Assembly: GCF_900215505.1 (NCBI RefSeq)
Contig: NZ_LT907844.1
Span: 4,356,001 to 4,420,000, forward strand
Length of the DNA stretch: 64,000 nucleotides
Source: Cohaesibacter sp. ES.047
GTDB taxonomy: Bacteria > Pseudomonadota > Alphaproteobacteria > Rhizobiales > Cohaesibacteraceae
Reading direction: 5' to 3'
Both the position numbers and the translations under genes were made by a program. The notes under the pieces are model-generated. The model saw only the letters and a list, made by a program, of their open reading frames with translations, made no database searches and was not told where the DNA came from. How positions within the stretch are numbered: position 1 is the stretch's first letter; each line of letters opens with the position of its first letter. Below are positions 20,001 to 28,174 of this stretch, piece after piece.

Positions 20001-20563
20001 ACATAAAGGCGATCCTCGTAAATATCGTGAAGAGCCTTGAGCCGGTGGCGCGCAGAATCGGTATGATGATTGAACAAAAGCCGATCAACCGGACCATTGC
20101 CACCGCCAGTCAGGCAGATGACACCCTCGGCGAACTCCGCGAGGTCCTCGACGAGAACATGGGGGTCCTGGTCATCGTGCGGCTGAAGGAAGGACCGGGA
20201 TACGAGACGCACCAGATTAGACCATCCGGTGTCGGTCGCTCCGATCAGCACGAGGGTTGGAAAGTGGGTATGGCCGACACCGCCGAAATCTCCGTCGTGA
20301 AAGTCGACCTCGACCTGACACCCCAGAATCGGCTGCAGGCCCTCGCCCGCCGCTTTTTGCGAAAACTCCAGCGCCCCGAAAAGGTTTCGTGTGTCCGTAA
20401 TGGCCACGGCAGGCATCTCAGCCGCCTTGGCCGTCTTGATCAGCTTGCCAACCGGCAAGGCCCCTTCCAGAAGAGAGTAGGCAGAGTGAACATGAAGGTG
20501 CAGGAATTTGAGATCGCTTGAGACCCCAGTTACCGCCCCTTCCGTCGTCGGCATCTCAGACAT
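17087..20563 (-). CDS. dnaE: DNA polymerase III subunit alpha
   Basis: Replicative polymerase catalytic subunit. The product has 1158 residues, normal for DnaE1. The N-terminal PHP domain starts LHLHVHSAYSLLEGALP. The palm carries GPGRGSGAGSVVAW and the catalytic MPDFDIDF; the fingers carry GRDNVGQIITYGT. Further on come a helix-hairpin-helix part and the OB fold (GTITGRQERKTKTGN). The ATG at 20563 is the first in frame. It lies between lolD and the rpsB run, an order I associate with the Hyphomicrobiales. Confidence 0.97.
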   Translation of the reverse strand: MSEMPTTEGAVTGVSSDLKFLHLHVHSAYSLLEGALPVGKLIKTAKAAEMPAVAITDTRNLFGALEFSQKAAGEGLQPILGCQVEVDFHDGDFGGVGHTHFPTLVLIGATDTGWSNLVRLVSRSFLQPHDDQDPHVLVEDLAEFAEGVICLTGGGNGPVDRLLFNHHTDSARHRLKALHDIYEDRLYVEIMRHGMAHEAIVEPQILDLAYALAIPLVATNDVYFAERDDFEAHDALIAIAAGKVLIQDDRRQLTAEHYFKSQDEMAALFSDLPEALENTIEIARRCSTRARTINPILPRFAGADADPEEAERHEAAELRRQAKEGLQQRLDVYGLAPGKEEKDYWDRLEFELDIIQSMKFPGYFLIVSDFIKWAKDQDIPVGPGRGSGAGSVVAWSLTITDLDPLRFALLFERFLNPERVSMPDFDIDFCQDRREEVIHYVQGKYGRDNVGQIITYGTLQARAVLRDVGRVLQMPFGQVDKLCKMVPMKGAVSVSLPEALQQEPRLKEARQQEEIVDRLINISLKLEGLYRHASTHAAGIVIGDRSLDKLVPMYRDPRSDMPVTQYNMKWVEQAGLVKFDFLGLKTLTVLQTAVRFVAQRGIEINLAEIPIDDPASYEILAKGETVGVFQLESMGMRKALLDMQPDQFEDIIAIVALYRPGPMANIPVYCARKRGEEKPDYLHELLEPVLKETYGIIIYQEQVMQIAQILSGYSLGQADMLRRAMGKKIREEMEKQRVFFCDGAEERGVPREQASEIYDLVAKFADYGFNKSHAAAYALVAYQTAYMKANYPVEFLAGIMTLDMNNTDKLAEYRRDAIRLGIEVRPPSINESGVEFVVKDGAIIYSMAAIKGVGHPAAEHIMDVRGDKPFKDLADFAKRISPRVLNKRTIENLAAAGTFDVLSPNRAQVVAAVDVIMGEAASHARDSSSGQGGLFGEEEAAPLPMPNARPWTNEEKLQKEYSVIGFYLSAHPLDDYTPQLEKMRVQFWQPFEAAVKQGASAGRLAGTITGRQERKTKTGNRMGIINISDPTGAYEAVLFSEALHRFRDMLEPGKTVILEVGADLRPEGVSVRINNVRPLDGGSIQKSMRVFVRDPKPLTSLKAQLDDRGDGDVSVIVMLDDGDCEVEMRINGKYYVSPEVGRAMKAIPGVVDVEVGAG

Positions 20564-20736
20564 AACACTCCAGCCTCTTGATCATGATCGGTTACGCGCT
20601 GCGAAGGCAGCATGAAAGACAAGAGAATAGAAAATGACCTGCGAGTCGCATAGCCAGCCAGCATGCTTTTCGTGTTTATACCCAGCCCCCGCTGATCCTC
20701 ACGCAAAAGCAAGCCAAGATATCAACAGTCCATCCA

Positions 20737-20820
20737 CTAAACGAGAATTTGCGTCCACACCGTCAACATGGACATGAAGGTAACCAGCGAGCCAAGAGCG
20801 AGTACATCACGAATAAGCAT
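20737..20820 (-). CDS. Possible 27-residue membrane peptide
   Basis: Not recognised. The minus-strand ORF starts ATG at 20820 and encodes MLIRDVLALGSLVTFMSMLT plus VWTQILV. Residues 5-27 are almost all hydrophobic, fitting one membrane-spanning helix after a short MLIRD head. AGGGG lies 7 nt before the ATG, a strong Shine-Dalgarno, and a good sigma-70 promoter sits about 30 nt further upstream. It occupies the 599-bp space between lolD and dnaE, where no longer gene is convincing. A chance ORF of this size is easy; the matching promoter and ribosome binding site are what raise it. Confidence 0.5.
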   Translation of the reverse strand: MLIRDVLALGSLVTFMSMLTVWTQILV

Positions 20821-20855
20821 TGAAATCCCCTAAGGTTCGTTCTCTATTTAAACCC

Positions 20856-20884
20856 ATTATGTATTTGTTTTGTTCTTTATTCAA
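20856..20884 (-). promoter_or_regulatory. Sigma-70-type promoter before the 27-residue ORF
   Basis: On the minus strand TTGAAT (20879-20884) and CATAAT (20856-20861) are exactly 17 nt apart. Transcription would begin near 20849, about 29 nt before the ATG at 20820. It could also serve dnaE as a distal promoter. Confidence 0.55.
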
Positions 20885-21162
20885 GACATTTTTCGACAGA
20901 ATGCTGTCACTGGAAAAATTAGCATTTACAGAAAGTTACAAGCGGAAAAGCACAAATTGTTCACAAACTGTTCCAGTGGCAGCAGTATCCATGCCACGCA
21001 TCCACAAGGCGTGGACAGCGTTTGGAAGACGTGAGTATGGGCTCACTTTAGGACACAGCTTATCCTCAGCTGCTCCACAGCCTGATCAACAAATGGACAC
21101 ACCTGTCAGGTCACCGCCAGCCGAACAGCTGCGGATAAATCGAGGTGTGAAAAAGAAAAGGG

Positions 21163-22116
21163 CTAAAGCTCGACAACCTTGCCATCAACAAGGGTGATCT
21201 GTCGATCCATGCGCTCGGCAAGAAACAGATTGTGCGTGGCCACAAGCGCGGCGATGCCAGATTGCTTGACCAGTGAATTGAGCGCCTTGAACACATATTC
21301 CGACGTGGTCGGATCGAGGTTGCCAGTCGGCTCGTCAGCGAACAGAACGCGCGGCGCGTTTGCCATGGCACGGGCAATGGCCACCCTCTGTTGCTCACCC
21401 CCGGACAACTCGGCAGGACGATGCGAACCCCGGTGATCGATTCTCATATAACTGAGCAGTTCCTTGGCCCGGCTTTCGGCTTCGCCGAGCTTTTCGCCAT
21501 GGATCAACTGCGGCAGCACGACATTCTCGATGGCCGAGAACTCCGCGAGCAGGTGGTGAAACTGGTAGACGAACCCAATCTCGTTGCGCCGCGTAAGGGT
21601 GCGAGCCCGGTCAGGCGCATTACTCTGGGCCTTACCTGCGATATAAACTTCACCTTCGTTCGGTCGTTCCAGAAGGCCCGCCACATGCAACAAGGTCGAC
21701 TTGCCAGCCCCTGATGGCGCAACAAGAGCAACCATTTCGCCCGCATACACCGACAGATCAATGTCATCGAGCACCATAAGCTTGTTTTCGGCCTGCTCAT
21801 AGTAGCGTGTCACATTGCGAAGCGCCAATAGCGGCTCTCCCCTGTGATCGACTGGCGCACCCGTATAGGCGAAATCGCTGACCTCATCCGCCTGCCCGGA
21901 CGGCCCTGCCCCGGCGTAGTTGGCGCCCTCTGAGGGGGGCATTTCCGAGGTTTGAGAGACAGAGGTTGGCATCACCGGCACATACGTTTGCTCTGCAGCC
22001 TCAGCGCCGCGTCCGGTCAGACCGGAAAAAACGCCGCGCCCAGACACGTCCTTCACGCTTTTCTTTTTCTCTTCTTCAGACAGCACAGGCCAAAAGAAAC
22101 TCTTCCTTTTATTCAT
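21163..22116 (-). CDS. lolD: Lipoprotein-releasing ABC transporter ATP-binding protein LolD, N-terminally extended
   Basis: ATPase of the LolCDE machine that releases lipoproteins from the inner membrane. From the ATG at 22116 the product has 317 residues; usual LolD has about 230. The ABC domain begins near residue 95 ([13 protein letters not shown]) with Walker [11 protein letters not shown]-loop [11 protein letters not shown], signature [15 protein letters not shown] and Walker [13 protein letters not shown]. The first 90 or so residues are charged and low-complexity ([17 protein letters not shown]) with no known domain. The start overlaps the lolC stop by 8 nt (ATGAATAA), so the two are translationally coupled. 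Confidence 0.93.
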   Translation of the reverse strand: MNKRKSFFWPVLSEEEKKKSVKDVSGRGVFSGLTGRGAEAAEQTYVPVMPTSVSQTSEMPPSEGANYAGAGPSGQADEVSDFAYTGAPVDHRGEPLLALRNVTRYYEQAENKLMVLDDIDLSVYAGEMVALVAPSGAGKSTLLHVAGLLERPNEGEVYIAGKAQSNAPDRARTLTRRNEIGFVYQFHHLLAEFSAIENVVLPQLIHGEKLGEAESRAKELLSYMRIDHRGSHRPAELSGGEQQRVAIARAMANAPRVLFADEPTGNLDPTTSEYVFKALNSLVKQSGIAALVATHNLFLAERMDRQITLVDGKVVEL

Positions 22117-23377
22117 AGCGCAGCGCCTCCACCGGATCGAGGGTCGCGGCACGCCAGGCCGGATAGAGCGTTGCCAGGAAAGAAAGCAGCAAGGCGATGA
22201 TCAGAACGGAAACGGTCTCGGTGAAATTCATTTCCGCTGGCAGCTTTGACAGGAAATACAGCTCCGGCGAGAACAACTCGGTGCTGGTTATCCAGGAAAC
22301 AAACTGGCGGATACTCTCGATATTCAGGCAAACAACCAACCCGAGCGCAAACCCAGCCATCGTTCCGACAAAGCCGATGGCCGCTCCGGTGATCATGAAA
22401 ATGCGCATGATCGAGGATCGTGTCGCGCCCATTGTCCTGAGGATCGCGATATCGCTGCCCTTGTCCTTAACCAGCATGATCAGGCCGGAAATGATGTTGA
22501 GGGCCGCAACCAGAATGATCAGCGTGAGGATGATGAACATCAGATTGCGCTCCACCTCGAGCGCAGAGAAGAAGGTGACATTGCGAAAGCGCCAATCGGT
22601 GATATAGACCTGTCGCCCCAGCGCTTCTTCAATCGCAGGACGGATCGCACCAACAGCGTCGGGATCATCGACATAGACCTCGATTGCAGATGCCTTGCCG
22701 TCATGATTGAAATAGGTCTGGGCATGTTCGAGCGGCATGAAAATGAAGGTGCCGTCATACTCGCTCATGCCGATCTCGAACACCGCCTTGACCGGATAGG
22801 CCTTGATGCGCGGTGCCACACCCATGGGCGTGACCGCACCATTGGGCGAGATCAGCTTGACGCTGTCACCTGCAACAACCCCGAGCGTCCGCGCAAGACG
22901 CGAGCCAAGGGCGATGCCCTCCTGATCATCAAAGTCATCAAACGAGCCCTGAAGGACTTTTTGTGAGACGAGATTCAGTTTCTTGATATCAGCCTCGGTC
23001 ATACCGCGCACGAGCGCACCCGATGATCCACCCGCCGCAGAGGCCAAAATCTGGCCTTCGACAAAGGGGATGGCGAACGACACGCCATCCACGCCCTCAA
23101 TGCGCGTCACCATGTCCTTGTAGTCGGTAAAATCCTTGTCGATGGGCTGAATGACCAGATGGCCGTTGATCCCGAGGATTTTGTCCAGCAGCTCCGTGCG
23201 AAACCCGTTCATCACGGCCATCACGATGATAAGCGTCGCAACGCCCAGCATGATGCCGAAAAAGGACAACCAGGAAATAATGGAGATGAATGCCTCCCGC
23301 CTGCGCGAACGCAAGTAACGGAATGCCATCATCCACTCAAATAGGGTGAATGGTCGCTGGCCTTCTGACGCGGACAT
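22109..23377 (-). CDS. lolC: Lipoprotein-releasing ABC transporter permease LolC/E
   Basis: Membrane subunit of the lipoprotein-releasing transporter. The product has 422 residues with the LolC/LolE topology: one N-terminal membrane segment after [20 protein letters not shown], a large periplasmic domain, then three C-terminal segments ([20 protein letters not shown] is typical) and the ending [20 protein letters not shown]. Only one permease gene is present, so it likely forms a homodimer (LolF type) with LolD. It overlaps lolD by 8 nt and follows proS by 68 bp. Confidence 0.93.
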   Translation of the reverse strand: MSASEGQRPFTLFEWMMAFRYLRSRRREAFISIISWLSFFGIMLGVATLIIVMAVMNGFRTELLDKILGINGHLVIQPIDKDFTDYKDMVTRIEGVDGVSFAIPFVEGQILASAAGGSSGALVRGMTEADIKKLNLVSQKVLQGSFDDFDDQEGIALGSRLARTLGVVAGDSVKLISPNGAVTPMGVAPRIKAYPVKAVFEIGMSEYDGTFIFMPLEHAQTYFNHDGKASAIEVYVDDPDAVGAIRPAIEEALGRQVYITDWRFRNVTFFSALEVERNLMFIILTLIILVAALNIISGLIMLVKDKGSDIAILRTMGATRSSIMRIFMITGAAIGFVGTMAGFALGLVVCLNIESIRQFVSWITSTELFSPELYFLSKLPAEMNFTETVSVLIIALLLSFLATLYPAWRAATLDPVEALRYE

Positions 23378-23445
23378 GAACTTCTCCAGACAGAGTGGCC
23401 CGGATCAGTAATCTGCCGGACCAATCTTTGTGCAGTTTAGTCGAA

Positions 23446-24801
23446 TCAATTGCTTGCAATGATACGATCTACGACCGCATCGAGGGAAACCATTTCACGT
23501 TCGCCAGTGGCGCGATCCTTGATTTCCACTTCATTCGACTTCAGACCTCGCGGCCCGACAATCACTTGTGTCGGCAGGCCGATCAGATCCATGGTGGCGA
23601 ATTTGGCACCAGCCTGTCCGGTGCGGTCGTCATAGAGAACATCAAATCCGGCATTTCCAAGGCGTTCGTAGAGCTGTTCACTGACAGCGCTGGTTTCCTC
23701 GCTTTCGGCCTTCATGTTGATCAGGCCGATATCGAATGGCGCGACGGATTTCGGCCAGATGATGCCGTTTTCGTCATGGCTTGCTTCAATGATTCCGCCC
23801 AGCAAGCGCGAAACACCCACGCCGTAGGACCCCATGTGCACAGGATAGTCCTTGCCATCGGCGGCCATCACGCTGGCGCCCATCTTGTCCGAATATTTGG
23901 TGCCAAAATAGAAGATATGCCCCACCTCGATGCCGCGCGCAGCAATCCGATCCGCTTCAGGGATCGCATTGAAGGCCGCTTCATCATGCATCTCGTCCGT
24001 CGCGGCATATTCGCTCGTCCAGTCTTTGACGATATCGCTGAGATCGCCCATGAAGTCGAGGTCATCGCCCGGAACAGGTTTGTCGAGATAGCTCTTGTGG
24101 CAGAAAACCTCGCTCTCGCCCGTGTCAGCAAGAATGATGAATTCATGGCTGAGATCGCCGCCGATCGGGCCGGTGTCAGCCTTCATCGGAATGGCAGTCA
24201 TACCAAGTCGCTTGAAGGTCCGAAGGTAGGCAACGAACATGCGATGATAGGCTTCCCTCGCCCGTGCTTCGTCCATGTCGAAGCTGTAGGCATCCTTCAT
24301 CAGGAACTCGCGACCACGCATCACGCCAAAGCGCGGGCGAATCTCATCCCGGAATTTCCACTGGATATGATAGAGATTGAGCGGCAGATCCTTGTAGGAC
24401 TTCACATAGGTGCGGAAGATGTCGGTGATCATCTCTTCGTTGGTCGGTCCGAACAACATGTCCCGCTCATGACGATCGACGATGCGCAACATTTCCTTGC
24501 CATAGTCATCGTAACGACCGCTTTCCTTCCAGAGCTCAGCGGGCTGCATGGTCGGCATCAGAAGTTCAACCGCACCAGAGCGATTTTGCTCTTCCCGCAC
24601 GATCTGCTCGATCTTGCGCAGCACGCGCAAACCAAGCGGCAACCAGCTGTAGATGCCGGCCTGCTGCTGGCGGATCATACCCGCACGCAACATGTAGCGG
24701 TGAGAGACGATTTCCGCCTCTTTAGGGGTCTCTTTCAGAATGGGCAGAAAATATCGGGAAAGACGCATGAGGCTTGGCTCTTTGTGGATGGTCTGAGTCA
24801 T
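23446..24801 (-). CDS. proS: Proline-tRNA ligase, short alphaproteobacterial form
   Basis: Charges tRNA-Pro. The product has 451 residues; it is the class II ProRS form without the inserted editing domain. Motif regions are seen in [53 protein letters not shown] and [16 protein letters not shown]. The ATG at 24801 is used; MRLSRYFLP, 11 codons in, is a credible shorter start. It lies upstream of lolCD, with the IS block behind it. Confidence 0.95.
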   Translation of the reverse strand: MTQTIHKEPSLMRLSRYFLPILKETPKEAEIVSHRYMLRAGMIRQQQAGIYSWLPLGLRVLRKIEQIVREEQNRSGAVELLMPTMQPAELWKESGRYDDYGKEMLRIVDRHERDMLFGPTNEEMITDIFRTYVKSYKDLPLNLYHIQWKFRDEIRPRFGVMRGREFLMKDAYSFDMDEARAREAYHRMFVAYLRTFKRLGMTAIPMKADTGPIGGDLSHEFIILADTGESEVFCHKSYLDKPVPGDDLDFMGDLSDIVKDWTSEYAATDEMHDEAAFNAIPEADRIAARGIEVGHIFYFGTKYSDKMGASVMAADGKDYPVHMGSYGVGVSRLLGGIIEASHDENGIIWPKSVAPFDIGLINMKAESEETSAVSEQLYERLGNAGFDVLYDDRTGQAGAKFATMDLIGLPTQVIVGPRGLKSNEVEIKDRATGEREMVSLDAVVDRIIASN

Positions 24802-24818
24802 ACAGGCTTGATTGATCG

Positions 24819-24847
24819 GTATCGCATCTAGACAGCGGCAATTTCAA
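24819..24847 (-). promoter_or_regulatory. Candidate proS promoter
   Basis: On the minus strand TTGAAA (24842-24847) is followed after 17 nt by CGATAC (24819-24824). The -35 box is good and the -10 box poor. It lies just ahead of proS, which is needed because the IS block separates proS from DUF1467. Confidence 0.35.
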
Positions 24848-25139
24848 GCCAGTTGTTGATGTTTATCGCCTTTATAGACCGAGATTGATCTTTCCACACC
24901 CATTATCGACATGCGAGTCGCAACAACTCTCAACTGCACAGGATCGTCAAAATTGGCAATATTCAAAGAGAAAGCCGAAAACGAGCCATGCGCGAGAAAC
25001 GCTACAAAGCCGTCCAAAAAGCTACTTATGGTTTTTAAAACCAAAAATAGTGACTAATGTGAGAAAAATGACGCAATTGACAAAAAAGGGTAATGACAAA
25101 TGTCGGGAATGGGACTAATCTCCGGCTCATAATTATAAG

Positions 25140-25311
25140 AGATACGCTCACCACGTTTATCTCACCTCGCGCGAAAATGTCTTGGGAGGATACAGATCTC
25201 TGGCGCGCTTTCACGCTGCTGCCGCTCTAACTAGCCAAAAAGCAAAGTCGAGCATCGAGATCACGTCGCGATTACTTACAAAACAAGGCTTTCGAGCCTT
25301 GTTTTTTTTGT
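25140..25311 (+). ncRNA. Candidate small RNA ending in a strong terminator
   Basis: No protein gene of credible length lies here, yet the plus strand carries a very strong intrinsic terminator (stem ACAAGGCT, TTCG loop, then eight T, ending near 25311). Something must be transcribed into it. An AT-rich stretch around 25128-25140 (CATAATTATAAGAG) could be a -10 region; I see no clear -35. GCGCG segments at about 25169 and 25203 could pair. A 17-codon frame starting at 25178 has no ribosome binding site. The left boundary is a guess and I match it to no known family. Confidence 0.3.
25281..25311 (+). terminator. Rho-independent terminator
   Basis: Perfect 8-bp stem ACAAGGCT/AGCCTTGT closed by TTCG and followed by eight T. 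On the minus strand only four T follow, so it acts mainly rightward. Confidence 0.85.
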
Positions 25312-25906
25312 TCCGCAAAGTACGTCAGGTCTATTGACCCTTTCCTAGGGGCCGCCGGTTACAATTGTGTGACACATCAGACCTGTTCTAAAGCATATCG
25401 CAATTAATTGACCTCATACCCGGCAGCTTTGAAGTAGTTCAGACACTCCTTGGCAGAATAGAGGTCACAAATGTCACCGATCGCGTCTGAGATTGTATCG
25501 AAGCTTCTGGCTGCTCGCTTGCGCAGCAGTGTCTTGAGTTTGGAATATGCCATTTCGATGGGATTGAGGTCCGGTGAATATGGCGGAAGAAACAGCAGCC
25601 ATGCTCCCTTTGATTTGACGAGCTTTTGAGCTTTCTCACTTTTGTGGAAGGCGACATTATCGAGGATGACGATGTCGCCAGCTGACAGGGTCGGCAGTAG
25701 TTGAGTTTCAATCCAAGTTTCAAAGATACGTCGGTTCATCGGAGCATTGACGATCCAGGGCGCAACCATCCCACGGGATCTCAAACCAGCGATGAAGGTC
25801 TGGGATTTCCAATGACCAAAAGAAGCGTGAGCGCGATAGCGCTGTCCTTTTGGTGACCATCCAGACCGTTTGGTCAGCTTCGTGTTGGTTGATGTCTCAT
25901 CGATAA

Positions 25907-25914
25907 AGATCAAT
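25907..25914. repeat. Left copy of IS256 8-bp target duplication
   Basis: AGATCAAT directly flanks the left end of the IS256 element and is repeated at 27220-27227. Within the IS630 gene it is the sequence coding for Leu-Ile-Phe. Confidence 0.9.
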
Positions 25915-27219
25915 GTGGCTATGCAGAATTTTGTGCCCTGGCGCATTAATTACGCCATTGGGAAACGATCTTCGAACATTATGGCGAATTGGCTTTTCAT
26001 TGAGTGCCATTCGCGCACGGAGCGTTTCCATTCCACAGAAGTAGCATTCAGGGCGAGATAAATCAATTTCGCAGCTGCCTCGTCACTGGGGAAATGCCCG
26101 CGGGAGCGAACGGCCCGGCGGATTTTCGAGTTCAGTGCTTCAATGGCGTTCGTGGTGTAGATCAGCCTGCGCACCTGGGGCGGATAGTCGAGGAACGGGA
26201 TCACCTCGTTCCAGGCCCGGCGCCAACTCGGCGCGATTGCCGGGTATTTGGCGGCAAGGTCGCTGTTTTCGAACTCCGCCAGCGCAGTCGCGTCCACAGC
26301 GGTGTAGACAGCCTTAAGAGCCGCTGCGACGGCCTTGCGATCCTTGTAGCTGGCAAAGCTCATGGAATGGCGCAGCAGATGCACGATACAGGTCTAGACC
26401 TGGGTCTGAGGAAAGGCTGCCTCGATGGCCTGGGGGAAGCCCTTCAGACCGTCCACGACGGCGATGAGAATGTCCTGAACGCCACGGTTGCGCAGATCGC
26501 TGAGAACTTTAGCCCAGAACTTGGCACCCTCATTGGCCTGGAACCAAAGCCCCAGAACGTCGCGGGTGCCGTCCGGGAGAACAGCCAGGGCCACAAAAAC
26601 CGCCTTGTTCAGAACCACGCCGTCGGTGCGGATCTTGACCCGGATCGCGTCCATGAACACAATCGGATAACACGGTTCCAGCGGGCGGTTCTGCCAGGCG
26701 GTCACTTCCTCCATCACGGCATCGGTGATCGCCGAAATCAGGCTCGGGGACGCCTCTATACCATAGATATCCTCGATATGCCCCTGGATCTCGCGGGTCG
26801 TCATCCCGCGCGCGTACATGCTGATGATCTTGGTGTCGAACTCGGGAAAGCGGCGCTGATACTTGGCGATCAGCAGCGGATCAAAGCTGCCGTTGCGGTC
26901 ACGGGGAATGTCGAGAATGACCTTCCCGCTGTCGGTCGTCACCGTCTTCTGGCTGCGGCCATTGCGACGATTTGGCGCCTGGTTCGCGCCTTCAGGCGGC
27001 GCATCGGCGCGTTCTTCGGTCAGATGCTCGTCCAGTTCGGCGCTCAGGGCTCGTTCGGCCAGCGCCTTGGTCAGTTCTTGCAGAATCCCGTCCTCTCCGA
27101 ACAGATCGCCCGCTTTGCGGCCTTCCATCAGATGATCCAAAAGGGCTTTGTCGATGCTCATACGTGGGTCTCCTCATATTAGAGTTACCACGCCAGGGCA
27201 CAAAATTCTCCATAGTCCC
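25915..27219 (-). mobile_element. IS256-family insertion sequence nested in IS630
   Basis: A 1305-bp element. Its ends, read inward, are GTGGCTATGCAGAATTTTGT and GGGACTATGGAGAATTTTGT, both continuing GCCCTGGCG: about 29 bp with four mismatches. Exact 8-bp direct repeats AGATCAAT flank it, as expected for the family. Its only gene is the transposase 25950-27161, which carries an amber codon. The exact duplication suggests a fairly recent insertion. Confidence 0.93.
25950..27161 (-). pseudogene. IS256-family transposase with in-frame amber codon
   Basis: The frame opens MSIDKALLDHLMEGRK at 27161 and runs 404 codons to 25950, the family length, but a TAG at 26394-26396 cuts it after FPQAIEAAFPQTQV. 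The same frame goes straight on with TCIVHLLRHSMSFASYKDRK, the expected continuation, so a single CAG-to-TAG change explains it. The DDE residues fall around VFMDAIRVKI and AVVDGLKGF before the stop and in YTTNAIEALNSKIRR after it; the last is lost. Unless the stop is suppressed the element cannot move by itself. Confidence 0.92.
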
Positions 27220-27227
27220 AGATCAAT
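27220..27227. repeat. Right copy of IS256 8-bp target duplication
   Basis: AGATCAAT, identical to 25907-25914, immediately right of the IS256 end. Confidence 0.9.
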
Positions 27228-27770
27228 CGGGACAATGCTTTGTTGAAGAAAGGCCGGCGCTGATTGATCCATACATACCGATCATGAGCAATCGCGGCCC
27301 GTAGCTGTTCAGTGGCTACCAGACTTTTTTTTATGGCTCAGGCCGAGCCTGTTAAGCAGGCGCCCAACGCTGGAGCGATGCACATGGACCCCGCGTTCAG
27401 CCAATTCCAGACAAAGCTCATCAAGCGTCAGATCGCCATTCTCAGACATGCGCCTTGTGATCCATTCATGATGCACACCCAACTTGCCTTTGTCTGGTCG
27501 GCCTTGCTTGCGAGGCTGCACAGAACCCGTCTCTTTCTTGAGAAGCATCAGGTTATTGACAAACCGTGGTGACACGCGGAAATGGCTGGCGGCTGCCCGA
27601 TGCGAATGACCGGCATCAACAAATGAAGCAACACGTTCGCGCAATGCAATAGGAAGTGATTTGCCCATGATGATCCCCTTTTCTCAAAGGGAATCACAAT
27701 TGGCAAAAAATGGGAATCCTGAATCTCATTAACTGCGACACGCTTTAGCCTTTCCAGTCAAAAACGCATA

Positions 27771-27805
27771 AAAAACGGGCCGCCGCACATGTGGCAACGA
27801 CCCGT
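27771..27805 (-). terminator. Terminator after the DUF1467 gene
   Basis: On the minus strand ACGGG (27801-27805) pairs with CCCGT (27775-27779) around a loop that itself folds (CACATGTG), followed by a T-run. It lies about 70 nt after the DUF1467 stop and just before the IS630 end. Confidence 0.6.
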
Positions 27806-27872
27806 CTCATCTTGTCTTCGATTTATCTGGCTTGCCGAACCCGGCCCGCATCAGATCACCCTGTCGGATGCC

Positions 27873-28154
27873 TTATCTCAAACTGTCGGGCATGGGCAGG
27901 AAATCGAGATCCTCAAGCCCAAAGCCCCAGACTTCGATGGCTGTGTAATACAGCCCGAACAAGACTGCTGCCAGGATCGTGGTTGCCAGTATCTTTCTGA
28001 CCATCATGGGTTTTGTCGGAGCGCTTTTCGTCGTTCCAAGATGCCGTTCCTGCTCGCTCGAGTCCACTTGCGTTTTCACGCCAAACGGAAGCACGAGCAA
28101 CAAGGCGATCCACCAGATGACAAAGTAGATGGCAAGGCCACTAACCAGACTCAT
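27873..28154 (-). CDS. DUF1467 family membrane protein
   Basis: A 93-residue protein of the alphaproteobacterial DUF1467 family, function unknown. Two hydrophobic segments are visible: SGLAIYFVIWWIALLLVLPF at residues 5-24, followed by the conserved GVKTQ, and ILATTILAAVLFGLYYTAIE at about 55-74. Between them lies a short soluble stretch (HLGTTKSAPTKP). It starts 20 nt after the mce stop and is probably cotranscribed with it. Confidence 0.85.
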   Translation of the reverse strand: MSLVSGLAIYFVIWWIALLLVLPFGVKTQVDSSEQERHLGTTKSAPTKPMMVRKILATTILAAVLFGLYYTAIEVWGFGLEDLDFLPMPDSLR

Positions 28155-28174
28155 TCAGCAATCCTGTCTGATCC

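Larger units (their letters stand above)
25404..27668 (-). pseudogene. IS630-family transposase, split by IS256 and an A8 tract
   Basis: The N-terminal part (ATG 27668, MGKSLPIALRERVASFVDAG) is the helix-turn-helix half. It leaves frame at a run of eight A (plus-strand T-run 27325-27332). One nucleotide less or transcript slippage would continue as KKSLVATEQLRAA then WINQRRPFFNKALSRLI. There IS256 interrupts. The second part (to 25404) resumes at FIDETSTNTKLTKRSGW with the DDE residues in FIDET, ILDNVAFHK and NPIEMAYSKLK. Joining the halves at the 8-bp duplication restores NKALSRLIFIDET exactly. The A-run may be a natural frameshift site; the IS insertion certainly inactivates the gene. Confidence 0.9.
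25391..27745 (-). mobile_element. IS630-family insertion sequence, interrupted by IS256
   Basis: Imperfect terminal inverted repeats begin AAGCATATCGCAATTAAT on the left and AAGCGTGTCGCAGTTAAT on the right (read inward), each flanked by TA (25389-25390 and 27746-27747), the target dinucleotide duplicated by this family. Removing the nested IS256 and one copy of its 8-bp duplication leaves about 1.04 kb, normal for IS630. It sits between the DUF1467 gene's terminator and the proS promoter and breaks no recognisable gene. Confidence 0.88.

Noticed and set aside
20930-21110. Cluster of DnaA-box-like 9-mers (such as TTGTTCACA and TTATCCTCA) hinting at an origin
   Set aside because: Each has a mismatch, no AT-rich unwinding element or origin genes lie nearby, and dnaE is not an origin marker.
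20820-21197. 125-codon plus-strand frame between dnaE and lolD
   Set aside because: It overlaps the lolD 3' end, shows no domain, and its start overlaps the better-supported small ORF on the other strand.
25178-25231. 17-codon leader-peptide-like ORF
   Set aside because: No ribosome binding site, and no regulated biosynthetic gene follows it.
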